Below are positions 16,633-24,938 of a stretch of 64,000 bases of DNA, in pieces. Source of the DNA: Mucilaginibacter flavus (lineage in GTDB: Bacteria > Bacteroidota > Bacteroidia > Sphingobacteriales > Sphingobacteriaceae); the NCBI RefSeq assembly GCF_030409315.1, contig NZ_JAUFPS010000006.1, forward strand, positions 360 through 64,359. The letters are read 5' to 3'. The notes under the pieces are model-generated. The model made no database searches. It had not been told where the DNA came from and was given only the letters and a program-made list of their open reading frames with translations. Position 1 is the stretch's first letter; every line of letters begins with the position of its first letter. The translations under genes were made by a program, and so were the position numbers.

Positions 16633-16736
16633 TGTTTTGCGTTTCGCGGCCTGGTGCACCTTTTCAAAATGGATATATCTGCTACGGCAGATGAATTTTG
16701 AAAACCACAAAAGGTTATAAAATTAAACGCAAAGCG
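16633..16736 (+). promoter_or_regulatory. Structured leader of the RNA-repair operon (nested hairpins)
   Basis: Three nested stems are visible. The outer stem is TTTGCGTTT (16636-16644) with AAACGCAAA (16725-16733), extendable by wobble pairs to 16633/16736. The middle stem is TTTTCAAAAT (16661-16670) with ATTTTGAAAA (16695-16704). The inner hairpin is ATCTGC-TACG-GCAGAT (16677-16692). The outer right arm ends at the GTG/ATG start region of the first gene, so folding would occlude initiation. It may be a regulatory leader or a repeat element used as one. The rest of the gap from 16381 to 16632 shows nothing recognisable. Confidence 0.55.
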
Positions 16737-16738
16737 TG

Positions 16739-17473
16739 ATGGACATGCATGATTGGCCGTACATTAAAAAGTCGGCCCGGAGAAAGAAGCGGCTCGTAAA
16801 AAAAGACTTCGACAAGGAACTCATCAAATTAAGTAGAAGACGTCAGGAATTAAGCAATCAACGATGCAAACTACCGCCGGTAGTATTAGATAAACCTTAT
16901 CAGAGGGGATGGATGCGCCAGTTTGTTTTGCGCGATGATATCGCCCGAAGCCCTAAAGCGCAGTTTTATAATGAGCTGTTAAGCAAAATCAATACTTATC
17001 AATGGCATTACGACCGATCTTTTAAAAGACGAAAGGTTCGTAAGGGAGAATACCATTATTACGATGTTAACAACCACAAATTACAAGAGCTATCGCCTCA
17101 GGACTTTCACGGCGATAAGTTAAAACTATCCGACGCAGAAAAACGCTGTTTCTATTTAACAGAAAAATGGGACAACAGGTACAATCGCTGGGAAACCAAA
17201 TATGTGCTTACCGAAGCATGGCGATATGTTTTGGTGATTAAGCCGCATATGGTTTATACCGCAAGGCAGGTTGATGAGCTATTAGAGCGCGAATTAAGCA
17301 GAGTACACAAGTATATCGATTGGAATAATTTTCAGCCGAGGCTCTGGAAGCTGATGGGCGGTAAGGATAATTACTGGAAAGAAGATTACGTGGACCAGCC
17401 CAGAAATTTCGACGAATTGGATTTAAAAAACAGCCCCAGGTATACCAACAAAGAGGCTTACCTGGATTATTAA
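16739..17473 (+). CDS. Uncharacterised basic protein encoded ahead of RtcB and PrfH
   Basis: A 244-residue soluble protein rich in Lys/Arg, Tyr and Trp; I do not recognise its family. The N-terminus is strongly basic (KKSARRKKRLVKK), followed by a charged, probably helical stretch to about residue 45. The centre (about 60-200) contains WMRQFVLRDDIARSP, QWHYDRSFKRRKVRKG and FYLTEKWDNRYNRWETKYV; the C-terminus is acidic. There is no signal peptide or membrane segment. It is separated by 12 bp from rtcB and is evidently co-transcribed. The composition would suit RNA or ribosome binding, but this is inference. GTG at 16736 is an alternative start. Confidence 0.72.
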   Translation: MDMHDWPYIKKSARRKKRLVKKDFDKELIKLSRRRQELSNQRCKLPPVVLDKPYQRGWMRQFVLRDDIARSPKAQFYNELLSKINTYQWHYDRSFKRRKVRKGEYHYYDVNNHKLQELSPQDFHGDKLKLSDAEKRCFYLTEKWDNRYNRWETKYVLTEAWRYVLVIKPHMVYTARQVDELLERELSRVHKYIDWNNFQPRLWKLMGGKDNYWKEDYVDQPRNFDELDLKNSPRYTNKEAYLDY

Positions 17474-17485
17474 AACAAAACCCCT

Positions 17486-18886
17486 ATGGGCAATTTAAAA
17501 ACAAAAGAATTAAACAATATAGGCTACACTGATGACCGGCTTAAAAGCATGGTCATTACCACTGTAGCCAAACATTTTAAGCATCAGCATAAAACGGATA
17601 CGCTTGCATTATTAGCAGATGTGAAAAACAATCCGTTGAACTACACCGGCGACATCGCCCTGCAAAAAATAGCAGATGCATTGATGAATGCAGATGTAAA
17701 ACCGGCTGTAACCTTATTTGAACTAAAGCCGGAAGCATCTCCCTTAAAAATTTATGGTGAGGACGAAATAGAAGAAGCCGCAAAAAAACAAATGAGGCTG
17801 GCGCTATCACTTCCGGTAAGTTTGCAAGGCGCTTTAATGCCCGACGCGCATAGCGGGTACGGCTTGCCTATTGGCGGCGTTTTGGCTACCCGCAACTCGG
17901 TGATCCCCTACGCTGTTGGTATGGATATTGGCTGCCGCATGGCACTAAGTATTATTGATGCCGATGAAAAGTTCATTAAACGCTACGAACATCAAATAAA
18001 ACAAGCTATAGGCAAATGGACGCATTTTGGCATGGAAGGCCGCTTGGGCGTAACACAACATCACGAGATTTTGGATAACGCGATGTTTCATGAAACACCA
18101 CTGCTTAAAAAACTGCATGGTAAAGCCGTTCAACAATTAGGTACATCGGGAGGGGGGAATCATTTTGTGGAGTTTGGGTTGATAACCTTAAATGAAGATA
18201 ACGCGTTGGAGCTGCCTGCTAAAAGCTACCTGGCTTTGCTCACACATTCCGGTAGCCGTGGATTAGGGGCCGGCATAGCCAAACATTATACGCAAATAGC
18301 CATGAACACCTGCAAGCTGCCACGTGAAGCACAGCCGCTGGCCTGGTTAAACCTGGATACAGAAGCAGGCCAGGAATACTGGCTAAATATGACCCTTGCC
18401 GGCGATTATGCCAAAGCTTGTCATGATCGTATCCACGCCAACCTGCTAAAGACATTGGGATTAAAAGCTTTACACAAGGTAGAAAACCACCACAATTTTG
18501 CCTGGAAGAATAAGCTTGCTGATGGCATCCAAGCTATTATTCATCGTAAAGGGGCCACGCCTGCAAATATAAATGAGTTGGGTATTATCCCCGGTAGTAT
18601 GGCAACGCCTGCTTACCTGGTAATAGGCAAAGGCAACGCCGAAGCCTTAAACTCGGCATCGCATGGGGCAGGTCGGGCCATGAGCAGGCAGGATGCTAAA
18701 AGCAGTATTACAAAATCGGCCATGAAAAAAATGTTGGTTGATGCGGGTGTTACACTGATAGACGGAAGTATTGAAGAAAATCCGCTGGCTTATAAGAACA
18801 TTGAAACAGTAATGAACGCGCAGGCCGACCTGGTGACTATTCAGGGAGAATTTTGGCCGCGCATTGTACGCATGAATAAAGAATAA
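17486..18886 (+). CDS. rtcB: RtcB-family RNA ligase (RtcB2-like, PrfH-associated)
   Basis: A 466-residue GTP-dependent RNA ligase that joins 2',3'-cyclic-phosphate or 3'-phosphate ends to 5'-OH ends. Metal and nucleotide ligands are present: MPDAHSGYGLPIGG (118-131, H122), GMDIGCR (D147, C150), GGGNHFVEFG (H226) and THSGSRG (H254). HHNFAW, HRKGATP and finally SHGAGRAMSR, with the histidine that receives GMP, follow. The pairing with prfH 4 bp downstream identifies the RtcB2-PrfH repair module, thought to reseal cleaved rRNA decoding-centre ends. Usual RtcB has GCGM where this has GCRM, as in the divergent PrfH-linked branch. Confidence 0.94.
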   Translation: MGNLKTKELNNIGYTDDRLKSMVITTVAKHFKHQHKTDTLALLADVKNNPLNYTGDIALQKIADALMNADVKPAVTLFELKPEASPLKIYGEDEIEEAAKKQMRLALSLPVSLQGALMPDAHSGYGLPIGGVLATRNSVIPYAVGMDIGCRMALSIIDADEKFIKRYEHQIKQAIGKWTHFGMEGRLGVTQHHEILDNAMFHETPLLKKLHGKAVQQLGTSGGGNHFVEFGLITLNEDNALELPAKSYLALLTHSGSRGLGAGIAKHYTQIAMNTCKLPREAQPLAWLNLDTEAGQEYWLNMTLAGDYAKACHDRIHANLLKTLGLKALHKVENHHNFAWKNKLADGIQAIIHRKGATPANINELGIIPGSMATPAYLVIGKGNAEALNSASHGAGRAMSRQDAKSSITKSAMKKMLVDAGVTLIDGSIEENPLAYKNIETVMNAQADLVTIQGEFWPRIVRMNKE

Positions 18887-18890
18887 CCAA

Positions 18891-19505
18891 ATGAAAAAAG
18901 TAATTATACAAATAACCGCGGGCAAAGGTCCGCAGGAATGTTGCAGGGTGGTAGCCAAGGTACAGCAGCTAATGTTGAAACAGGCTACGGCTTTAAATAT
19001 CGATCTATCCGTCATCGAAGAAAAAAAGGGAAGTATTGGCGGTACTTTGTTATCTGCTACCCTGTTATTACAAGGCGATAACATAGATAGTTTTATTACC
19101 GAATGGAACGGCACCATATTATGGATAGCGCAAAGCCCTTATCGTAAATTTCACAAACGCAAAAACTGGTTTATAGGTGTTGGTATTTTTGATGTGGATG
19201 CTAAAGTTGCCTTTAATCCCAATGATGTAAAATTTGAAACTACAAGGGCCTCAGGCCCGGGCGGCCAAAATATAAATAAGGTGGAAACCGCTGTGCGTGG
19301 TACACACCTGCCTACCGGTTTGCAGGTAATGGCCATGGATAGCCGGTCGCAGTTGCAAAATAAAAAACTTTGCCTGCAACGGCTGGAGGCAAAGGTAATG
19401 GCGTTGCAAACGCAGGCGCAAATAGCCCGGTTAGAAAGCCAATGGCTTGCCCATCATTCGCTGGTGCGGGGTAATGCTGTAAAGGTAATTGAGCAGGCTT
19501 TGTAA
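18891..19505 (+). CDS. prfH: Peptide chain release factor homologue PrfH
   Basis: A 204-residue class I release-factor homologue lacking the stop-codon recognition domains. The peptidyl-tRNA hydrolysis motif GPGGQ is at 122-126, in ASGPGGQNINKVETAVRGTH, followed by the conserved LQVMAMDSRSQLQNKK. Residues 1-95 replace the codon-reading superdomain with the PrfH-specific fold. PrfH is known to act with RtcB2 on ribosomes with a damaged 16S decoding centre, releasing the stalled peptide and allowing RNA resealing. It is the last gene of the operon, with a terminator immediately after. Confidence 0.93.
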   Translation: MKKVIIQITAGKGPQECCRVVAKVQQLMLKQATALNIDLSVIEEKKGSIGGTLLSATLLLQGDNIDSFITEWNGTILWIAQSPYRKFHKRKNWFIGVGIFDVDAKVAFNPNDVKFETTRASGPGGQNINKVETAVRGTHLPTGLQVMAMDSRSQLQNKKLCLQRLEAKVMALQTQAQIARLESQWLAHHSLVRGNAVKVIEQAL

Positions 19506-19513
19506 GCTCAGCT

Positions 19514-19564
19514 ATGGTAAGGGGCTATCTTATGCCGAAATATGATTATCCCTTACCATTTTTT
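19514..19564 (+). terminator. Terminator of rtcB-prfH operon overlapping the hemH 3' end
   Basis: ATGGTAAGGG (19514-19523) and CCCTTACCAT (19550-19559) form a perfect 10-bp stem followed by five T (19560-19564). The right arm lies inside the last codons of the convergent ferrochelatase gene, so coding sequence and terminator share bases. The stem is also close to symmetric for the other strand. Confidence 0.75.
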
Positions 19565-20561
19565 CCAAAGCGGAAATCCAGGTGGGGGAATCATTCAAAC
19601 TTTCAACCAACTGTACCCGTTCGCCGCCTAAGGCTTTAAATTCATCACCGTATTCGGTGGTTACTTCGTATACGGTTTCCAGGCAATCGGCAACAAAAGC
19701 AGGGCAAAATACCAGCAGGCTTTTTTTGCCTTCTTTGGCCAGGTTGGCTACCACTTCGCTTGTATAAGGCTGCACCCATGGATCATTACCCAGGCGCGAT
19801 TGAAAGCAAATAGTATATTTTTCTTTGGGAATATTTAGTTTTTCGGCAATCAGTTTGGCAGTATGGTGCGATTGGGCCGAGTAGCAAAACTTATTGGCAT
19901 CGGTAAGGGTTTCGCAGCAGTTGCTCACCTTAAGGCAATGCTTTTGGGTATGATCGGCTTTGATAAGCTGGCGTTGCGGTAAACCATGGAAGCTAAACAA
20001 TACATGATCAAACTTGGCAGGATCATATTTGGCACCGTTTTCGGCAAAGGTGGCAATCATCAGCTCGTTATCATGAAATGAGTTAACGAAAGATATGGTT
20101 GGCTTTGTAGGCCAGTCCATCAACAATTCCATCACCTTATCATAAACAGAACCTGTACTTGCCGACGCGTATTGCGGGAACAAAGCAATCACCTGTATAT
20201 CATCAACCAAAGCATCTTTCAGCCTGTTTAGTGCCGATTGGATAGTTGGATTTTGGTAACGCATAGCCAGCTCAACAATGTACTCATCGCCAAGGCGTTG
20301 TTGCAAAGCATCCTGCTGTAAAATACTGTAATGCATTAATGGCGAGCCAGTTGTGTCGCTCCAGATTTTTTGATATAATTTGGCTGATTTTGGTGCCCTG
20401 AAAGGGACAATCAACCCGCGTACCAGCAAGGTACGCAATACGGGGTTAACATCAATAACCCGCGGGTCCATCAAAAACTCATTCAGATAAGTACGTACAT
20501 CGGCTGTTGAAGCGCTGTTTGGTGTACCTAAGTTTACTAATAAAACACCTTTTTTACCCAT
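19530..20561 (-). CDS. hemH: Ferrochelatase
   Basis: A 343-residue enzyme inserting Fe(II) into protoporphyrin IX, the last step of haem synthesis. Diagnostic features are LLVNLGTPNS (7-16), LFSFHGLP with the metal-binding H192, and FCPAFVADCLETVYE with E295. The conserved GSPLMHYS (72-79) is also present. The length is normal for bacterial HemH. Three cysteines close together (HCLKVSNCC) are notable; some ferrochelatases bind an iron-sulfur cluster through C-terminal cysteines, but this spacing is not diagnostic. Other haem genes are not adjacent. Confidence 0.96.
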   Translation of the reverse strand: MGKKGVLLVNLGTPNSASTADVRTYLNEFLMDPRVIDVNPVLRTLLVRGLIVPFRAPKSAKLYQKIWSDTTGSPLMHYSILQQDALQQRLGDEYIVELAMRYQNPTIQSALNRLKDALVDDIQVIALFPQYASASTGSVYDKVMELLMDWPTKPTISFVNSFHDNELMIATFAENGAKYDPAKFDHVLFSFHGLPQRQLIKADHTQKHCLKVSNCCETLTDANKFCYSAQSHHTAKLIAEKLNIPKEKYTICFQSRLGNDPWVQPYTSEVVANLAKEGKKSLLVFCPAFVADCLETVYEVTTEYGDEFKALGGERVQLVESLNDSPTWISALEKMVRDNHISA

Positions 20562-20641
20562 AACTATTTAGCGTGCAAAATTAAAATAATTTTACCCCTA
20601 AGCGGGTATCAAAGAAATAATTTACAAATAAATGGGGAATA

Positions 20642-20748
20642 GTATCAAGTAGTAAGTATCAAGTAGTAAGATAGCTTCAATGGTGCCTCTACTGCTATTG
20701 GACAAGGTGCTTTTTATCTTGATACTTGCTACTAACTACTTGATACTT
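20642..20748. repeat. Heptameric repeat arranged as an imperfect inverted pair
   Basis: AGTATCA-AGTAGTA-AGTATCA-AGTAGTA (from 20641) is a degenerate 7-bp tandem array. The matching inverse (TTGATACTTGCTACTAACTACTTGATACTT) lies at about 20719-20748, ending in the stop codon of the CpsB-like gene. The arms of about 31 bp pair with a few mismatches and would form a hairpin between the hemH start and the cpsB end. Confidence 0.8.
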
Positions 20749-21487
20749 AAAAAAGGAGTTTATTCTTCAAAGGCATTTCAAACATCAGTTTTTCGAGGTA
20801 GCGGGAACGCAGGGCATCTTTTAATGCTTGCGCGTGTTTCTCATGATGCATGTCGCTTGATATAAAATCAATCATCTCGTTATCTACCAGCATTTCGGCC
20901 TGTCTTTTTACATCGCCACCATAATAGCCGGTTAAGGATATAGTATTTAGTTGCAGGCTACAGCCCCAGTTCTGGATGTTTTTATATTGGTCCAGATCCA
21001 TGTATGGGTACCTTTCCGGGTGAGCTAATATAGGTTTATAGCCCATATCATTCATCTTTTGCAAAACCGGGATAACGTTTGGTGGTTTATTGATAAACGA
21101 AAACTCAAACAATACATAATTATCGCCCATGGTCATCAATCGGCCTTCGTTTACACGAGCCTCAAATGTTTCATCAAAATAATGCTCGGCGGCGGTTTCA
21201 ACTGGGATATCTATATTTTCCTTAACCAGTTCGGCTTTCAGCAGTTCGAGCGACGCGGCGATGGTTTCGGGGGTGTTTCTATAAAAATCAATCATTACGT
21301 GCGGCGTAGCGATGATTTTTTTTATCCCCAGGTCCATCATCTTCCGAATCAGTATCACCGAATCCTGCGGCGTTTTTGCACCGTCATCAATGCCCGGCAA
21401 AACATGTGAGTGCATATCAACCATGATAGATTCATAATTGAAGGTGATCTCTTTTCTGATCTGCTTTTTTTTAAATAACCCAAACAT
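20747..21487 (-). CDS. CpsB/CapC-type PHP-family tyrosine-protein phosphatase
   Basis: A 246-residue metal-dependent phosphatase of the polymerase-and-histidinol-phosphatase (PHP) fold. DMHSHVLPGIDDGAKT (24-39) supplies the first metal ligands, and ATPHVM (about 60-65), EHYFD, LAHPERY and SSDMHHEKH supply the rest. Such enzymes dephosphorylate the tyrosine kinase that controls capsule or exopolysaccharide export. It is the last gene of a run with rfbB (2-bp gap) and galE, supporting a role in surface polysaccharide control. The cognate tyrosine kinase is not in the window. Confidence 0.88.
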   Translation of the reverse strand: MFGLFKKKQIRKEITFNYESIMVDMHSHVLPGIDDGAKTPQDSVILIRKMMDLGIKKIIATPHVMIDFYRNTPETIAASLELLKAELVKENIDIPVETAAEHYFDETFEARVNEGRLMTMGDNYVLFEFSFINKPPNVIPVLQKMNDMGYKPILAHPERYPYMDLDQYKNIQNWGCSLQLNTISLTGYYGGDVKRQAEMLVDNEMIDFISSDMHHEKHAQALKDALRSRYLEKLMFEMPLKNKLLF

Positions 21488-21489
21488 AG

Positions 21490-22542
21490 TTAACGGTTGT
21501 TGTACTGCCCCTTGTAATATTGCTGGTAACTTCCCGATGTTACGTTAGTCAACCATTCTTCATTTGCAAGGTACCAATCTACAGTTTTTTCCAAACCTTC
21601 CTCAAATGTAATTGATGGCACCCAACCCAATTCGTTTTTAAGTTTGGTAGCATCAATAGCATAACGCAAATCGTGCCCGGCCCTATCAGTTACATAAGTG
21701 ATCAACCTGGCCGATTCGCCTACTTCCCTGCCCAATTTTTTATCCAATATAGTACATAACAGGTTAATGAGGTCGATGTTTTTCCATTCATTATGGCCAC
21801 CTATATTATAGGTTTGCCCGGCCTTGGCGTTATGGAATATTACGTCAATAGCACGCGCGTGATCTTCCACCCAAAGCCAGTCGCGAATGTTTTCGCCTTT
21901 GCCGTATACAGGTACAGGTTTGTTTTGCTTAATGTTGTGTATTGCCAGCGGAATAAGCTTTTCAGGAAAGTGAAACGAACCGTAGTTGTTTGAGCAATTA
22001 GAAATTACAGCATCCATGCCGTACGTATCCTGGTAGGCCCGCACAAAATGATCTGAGCTTGCTTTTGATGCCGAGTAAGGCGAATGCGGATCATAAGCGG
22101 TTTCTTCGGTAAACATCCCATCCTCGCCCAAAGTACCATAAACCTCATCGGTTGATACATGATAAAAACGGGTTTGATCATAACGGCCTTTCCAGCTTTG
22201 GCGGGCGGCGTTAAGCAGGTTTACCGTGCCTACAACATTGGTCATCACAAACTCCAACGGACTGCTGATTGACCTATCCACATGCGACTCAGCCGCGAGG
22301 TGGATCACCGCGTCGGGCTTTTCGTTATCAAATAAGCTGTTTATAAATTCAAGGTCAACAATATCGCCTTTTATAAACCTGTAGTTGGGTTCATTTTCAA
22401 TATCCCTTAAATTTTCGAGATTGCCTGCATAGGTTAACTTATCCAGGTTAATGATATTATAATTTGGATACGTTTTTACAAAACGGCGCACCACGTGCGA
22501 TCCTATAAAACCAGCCCCACCTGTAATGATGATCTTTTGCAT
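21490..22542 (-). CDS. rfbB: dTDP-glucose 4,6-dehydratase
   Basis: A 350-residue extended SDR enzyme converting dTDP-glucose to dTDP-4-keto-6-deoxyglucose, the entry to dTDP-rhamnose and other deoxysugars. GGAGFIGSH (8-16) is the NAD site, HLAAESHVDRSI (about 81-92) is typical for RfbB, STDEVYG carries the active-site Thr-Asp-Glu, and YSASK is the Y-x3-K pair. The length and order match the family closely. RfbA, C and D are not adjacent, so the product's further fate is set elsewhere. It starts 15 bp after galE. Confidence 0.93.
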   Translation of the reverse strand: MQKIIITGGAGFIGSHVVRRFVKTYPNYNIINLDKLTYAGNLENLRDIENEPNYRFIKGDIVDLEFINSLFDNEKPDAVIHLAAESHVDRSISSPLEFVMTNVVGTVNLLNAARQSWKGRYDQTRFYHVSTDEVYGTLGEDGMFTEETAYDPHSPYSASKASSDHFVRAYQDTYGMDAVISNCSNNYGSFHFPEKLIPLAIHNIKQNKPVPVYGKGENIRDWLWVEDHARAIDVIFHNAKAGQTYNIGGHNEWKNIDLINLLCTILDKKLGREVGESARLITYVTDRAGHDLRYAIDATKLKNELGWVPSITFEEGLEKTVDWYLANEEWLTNVTSGSYQQYYKGQYNNR

Positions 22543-22557
22543 TTGCTGAGTATTAAT

Positions 22558-23580
22558 TTATAAAGGATTTTGAGCTATATATTTTTCCCATTCCCAGGCC
22601 GATGCCATCATGGTTTCTAAACCAAGCTGGGTTTTCCAGCCCAGTTTATTGGTTGATTTGGTTACATCGCCCCAAACTTTTTCAACGTCACCCGCGCGGC
22701 GAGGCCCAATCTGGTAGTTAACTTTTACGCCTGTAGCTTTTTCAAACGCGTGAATAACCTCTAATACGGTACTGCCTTCGCCCGTACCCAAGTTAAACAC
22801 ATCGTAACCGGTATAATCTTCCCTTTCGGCTAATTTTAAGGCGGCTACGTGTGCTTTGGCCAAATCAACTACGTGAATATAGTCACGTACGCAGCTGCCA
22901 TCGCGGGTATCATAGTCATCACCAAAAACGGTTATCTTTTCGCGTTTGCCAATAGCCGTTTGCGTGATAAAGGGAACCAGGTTTTGTGGTACACCTATTG
23001 GCAATTCGCCAATAAGGGCAGTTTCATGCGCGCCAACCGGGTTAAAATATCTTAATGATACCACTTTATAGCTGCTGGTACCAGATGCTATCATATCCTT
23101 CAAAATCTCTTCGGCAATTTGCTTGGTATTGCCATAAGGTGATTGGGCAGGTTGCACCGGGGCCGCCTCGGTTACAGGTAATTGCTCTGGCTGACCGTAA
23201 ACGGTACAGCTTGATGAAAATACAAAGTTTAGGGGTTTGCTATAGTATGCCTCCAGCAAATTAATGAGCGAATAAAAGTTATTGCGGTAGTACTTCAATG
23301 GCTTGGCAACAGATTCGCCAACTGCTTTAAATGCCGCGAAATGAATAATACCCTGCAAATCGGGCTCGGCAACGGCCAGGGCTTTTACGCCGGCCTCATC
23401 GCACAAATCAAGCTTGTGAAACACTGGTTTGTAGCCAATTATCTTGGCCAGCTGATCTAAAATTTTAGGATCGGAATTTGAAAGATCGTCAACAATAACA
23501 GGTTCATAACCTGCATTTACTAATTCAACAACGGTATGGGAGCCAATAAAACCCAGGCCGCCTGTTACTAATATTTTCAT
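22558..23580 (-). CDS. galE: UDP-glucose 4-epimerase
   Basis: A 340-residue extended SDR enzyme interconverting UDP-glucose and UDP-galactose. GGLGFIGSHT (7-16) binds NAD. SSSCTVYGQPE and YGNTKQIAEE (Y-x3-K) form the active site, and RYFNPVGAHE, VPQNLVPF and DYIHVVDLA are GalE-specific. It is the first gene of a galE-rfbB-cpsB unit, preceded by the terminator of the upstream UXS-like gene. Confidence 0.93.
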   Translation of the reverse strand: MKILVTGGLGFIGSHTVVELVNAGYEPVIVDDLSNSDPKILDQLAKIIGYKPVFHKLDLCDEAGVKALAVAEPDLQGIIHFAAFKAVGESVAKPLKYYRNNFYSLINLLEAYYSKPLNFVFSSSCTVYGQPEQLPVTEAAPVQPAQSPYGNTKQIAEEILKDMIASGTSSYKVVSLRYFNPVGAHETALIGELPIGVPQNLVPFITQTAIGKREKITVFGDDYDTRDGSCVRDYIHVVDLAKAHVAALKLAEREDYTGYDVFNLGTGEGSTVLEVIHAFEKATGVKVNYQIGPRRAGDVEKVWGDVTKSTNKLGWKTQLGLETMMASAWEWEKYIAQNPL

Positions 23581-23644
23581 TTTAAGCAGTGTTTATTAGG
23601 TTATAAAGGTAAGCAAATTGGTGAATTTACTACCCTTTGTTTTA

Positions 23645-23684
23645 TAACAAAACAACCATCTTTGCACAAAGCACAAGATGGTTG
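23645..23684 (-). terminator. Terminator after the UXS-like gene
   Basis: Minus-strand CAACCATCTT and AAGATGGTTG (23684-23675 and 23662-23653) form a 10-bp stem with a 12-nt loop, followed by TTTTGTT. It separates the UDP-glucuronate decarboxylase-like gene from galE. Confidence 0.75.
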
Positions 23685-23737
23685 CCCTAATTGCCATGCC
23701 ATTTTAAAGCAGGGAATGGCAATCATTTTTAATCCCT

Positions 23738-24724
23738 CTATTTATTATAGTAAGTAAAATCCTTATGATTGATCTCCTTTTCGGGTAATGATTTAAAGTA
23801 CTCGTAAGTAATTTTTAAACCTTCGCTTCTCGATATTTTAGGCTCCCAACCCAATATGGCTTTGGCTTTGGTAATATCCGGGCGGCGTTGTTTAGGATCA
23901 TCGGTAGGTAGCGGCAAACTAATCATTTCCTGATCTGTACCGGTTAGCTTGATGATCTCCTCACCAAACTGGCGAATGGTGATTTCATCTGGATTACCAA
24001 TATTTACCGGCTGGGCATAATCACTATGCAGCAAACGATAAATACCCTCAACCAAATCGTCTACATAACAAAACGAACGGGTCTGTGAACCATCGCCAAA
24101 CATGGTTAACGGTTCGCCCCTTAGTGCCTGGCCAATAAATGCTGGCAATACGCGGCCATCATTAAGGCGCATACGCGGGCCATATGTGTTAAAAATGCGC
24201 ACAATACGGGTTTCTAAACCGTGGAAGGTATGGTATGCCATGGTAATAGCCTCCTGGAAACGCTTAGCTTCGTCATAAACACCACGCGGACCAACCGGAT
24301 TAACGTTGCCCCAGTATTCTTCTGGCTGTGGGTTTATGTTAGGGTCGCCGTATACTTCTGAAGTAGAAGCGATAAGCATCCTGGCACCTTTTGAGCGGGC
24401 CAAACCAAGCAGGTTATGTGTACCCAACGAGCCTACTTTTAAGGTTTGGATAGGGATTTTTAAATAATCAATAGGACTGGCCGGCGATGCGAAGTGCAGT
24501 ATATAGTCCAACTGACCCGGAACAAACACAAACGTAGAAACATCGTGATTATAAAATTCAAAGTTCTCCAGTTTAAACAGGTGCTCAATATTCCGCAGGT
24601 CGCCGGTAATAAGGTTATCCATGCCAATAACATGATATCCCTCTTTAATAAACCTGTCGCAAAGGTGCGAACCCAAAAAGCCGGCTGCCCCGGTTATTAA
24701 TACTCTTTTACGGTTTTCCATCAA
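23738..24724 (-). CDS. UDP-glucuronate decarboxylase family protein (UDP-xylose synthase)
   Basis: A 328-residue extended SDR enzyme expected to convert UDP-glucuronate to UDP-xylose. [14 protein letters not shown] (12-25) is the NAD site. [13 protein letters not shown] is strongly typical of [13 protein letters not shown] and YDEAKR give the active site, and [10 protein letters not shown] and [11 protein letters not shown] are further UXS-typical blocks. It starts at MMENRK; the second Met may be used. It is followed by a terminator, then galE, and belongs with them to a nucleotide-sugar supply block for surface polysaccharide. Confidence 0.9.
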   Translation of the reverse strand: MMENRKRVLITGAAGFLGSHLCDRFIKEGYHVIGMDNLITGDLRNIEHLFKLENFEFYNHDVSTFVFVPGQLDYILHFASPASPIDYLKIPIQTLKVGSLGTHNLLGLARSKGARMLIASTSEVYGDPNINPQPEEYWGNVNPVGPRGVYDEAKRFQEAITMAYHTFHGLETRIVRIFNTYGPRMRLNDGRVLPAFIGQALRGEPLTMFGDGSQTRSFCYVDDLVEGIYRLLHSDYAQPVNIGNPDEITIRQFGEEIIKLTGTDQEMISLPLPTDDPKQRRPDITKAKAILGWEPKISRSEGLKITYEYFKSLPEKEINHKDFTYYNK

Positions 24725-24938
24725 TTATTTATTTAAATCCAATAGTAGTCTGATATTTAAAATCGGTAATAGTTCTTCAGCTAATTTCTCAAGTATGTAT
24801 AAGAATCTTATACCCGTTTTTCTGATTATCGTCATCAGTTAATTTGCAGGCAGCTGCATAACACAGGGTGCAAACGATCAAGTAATTAATTATTGTTATT
24901 ACTTTTAACCCCGGCTAAGATAACCAACATAAATAAAA

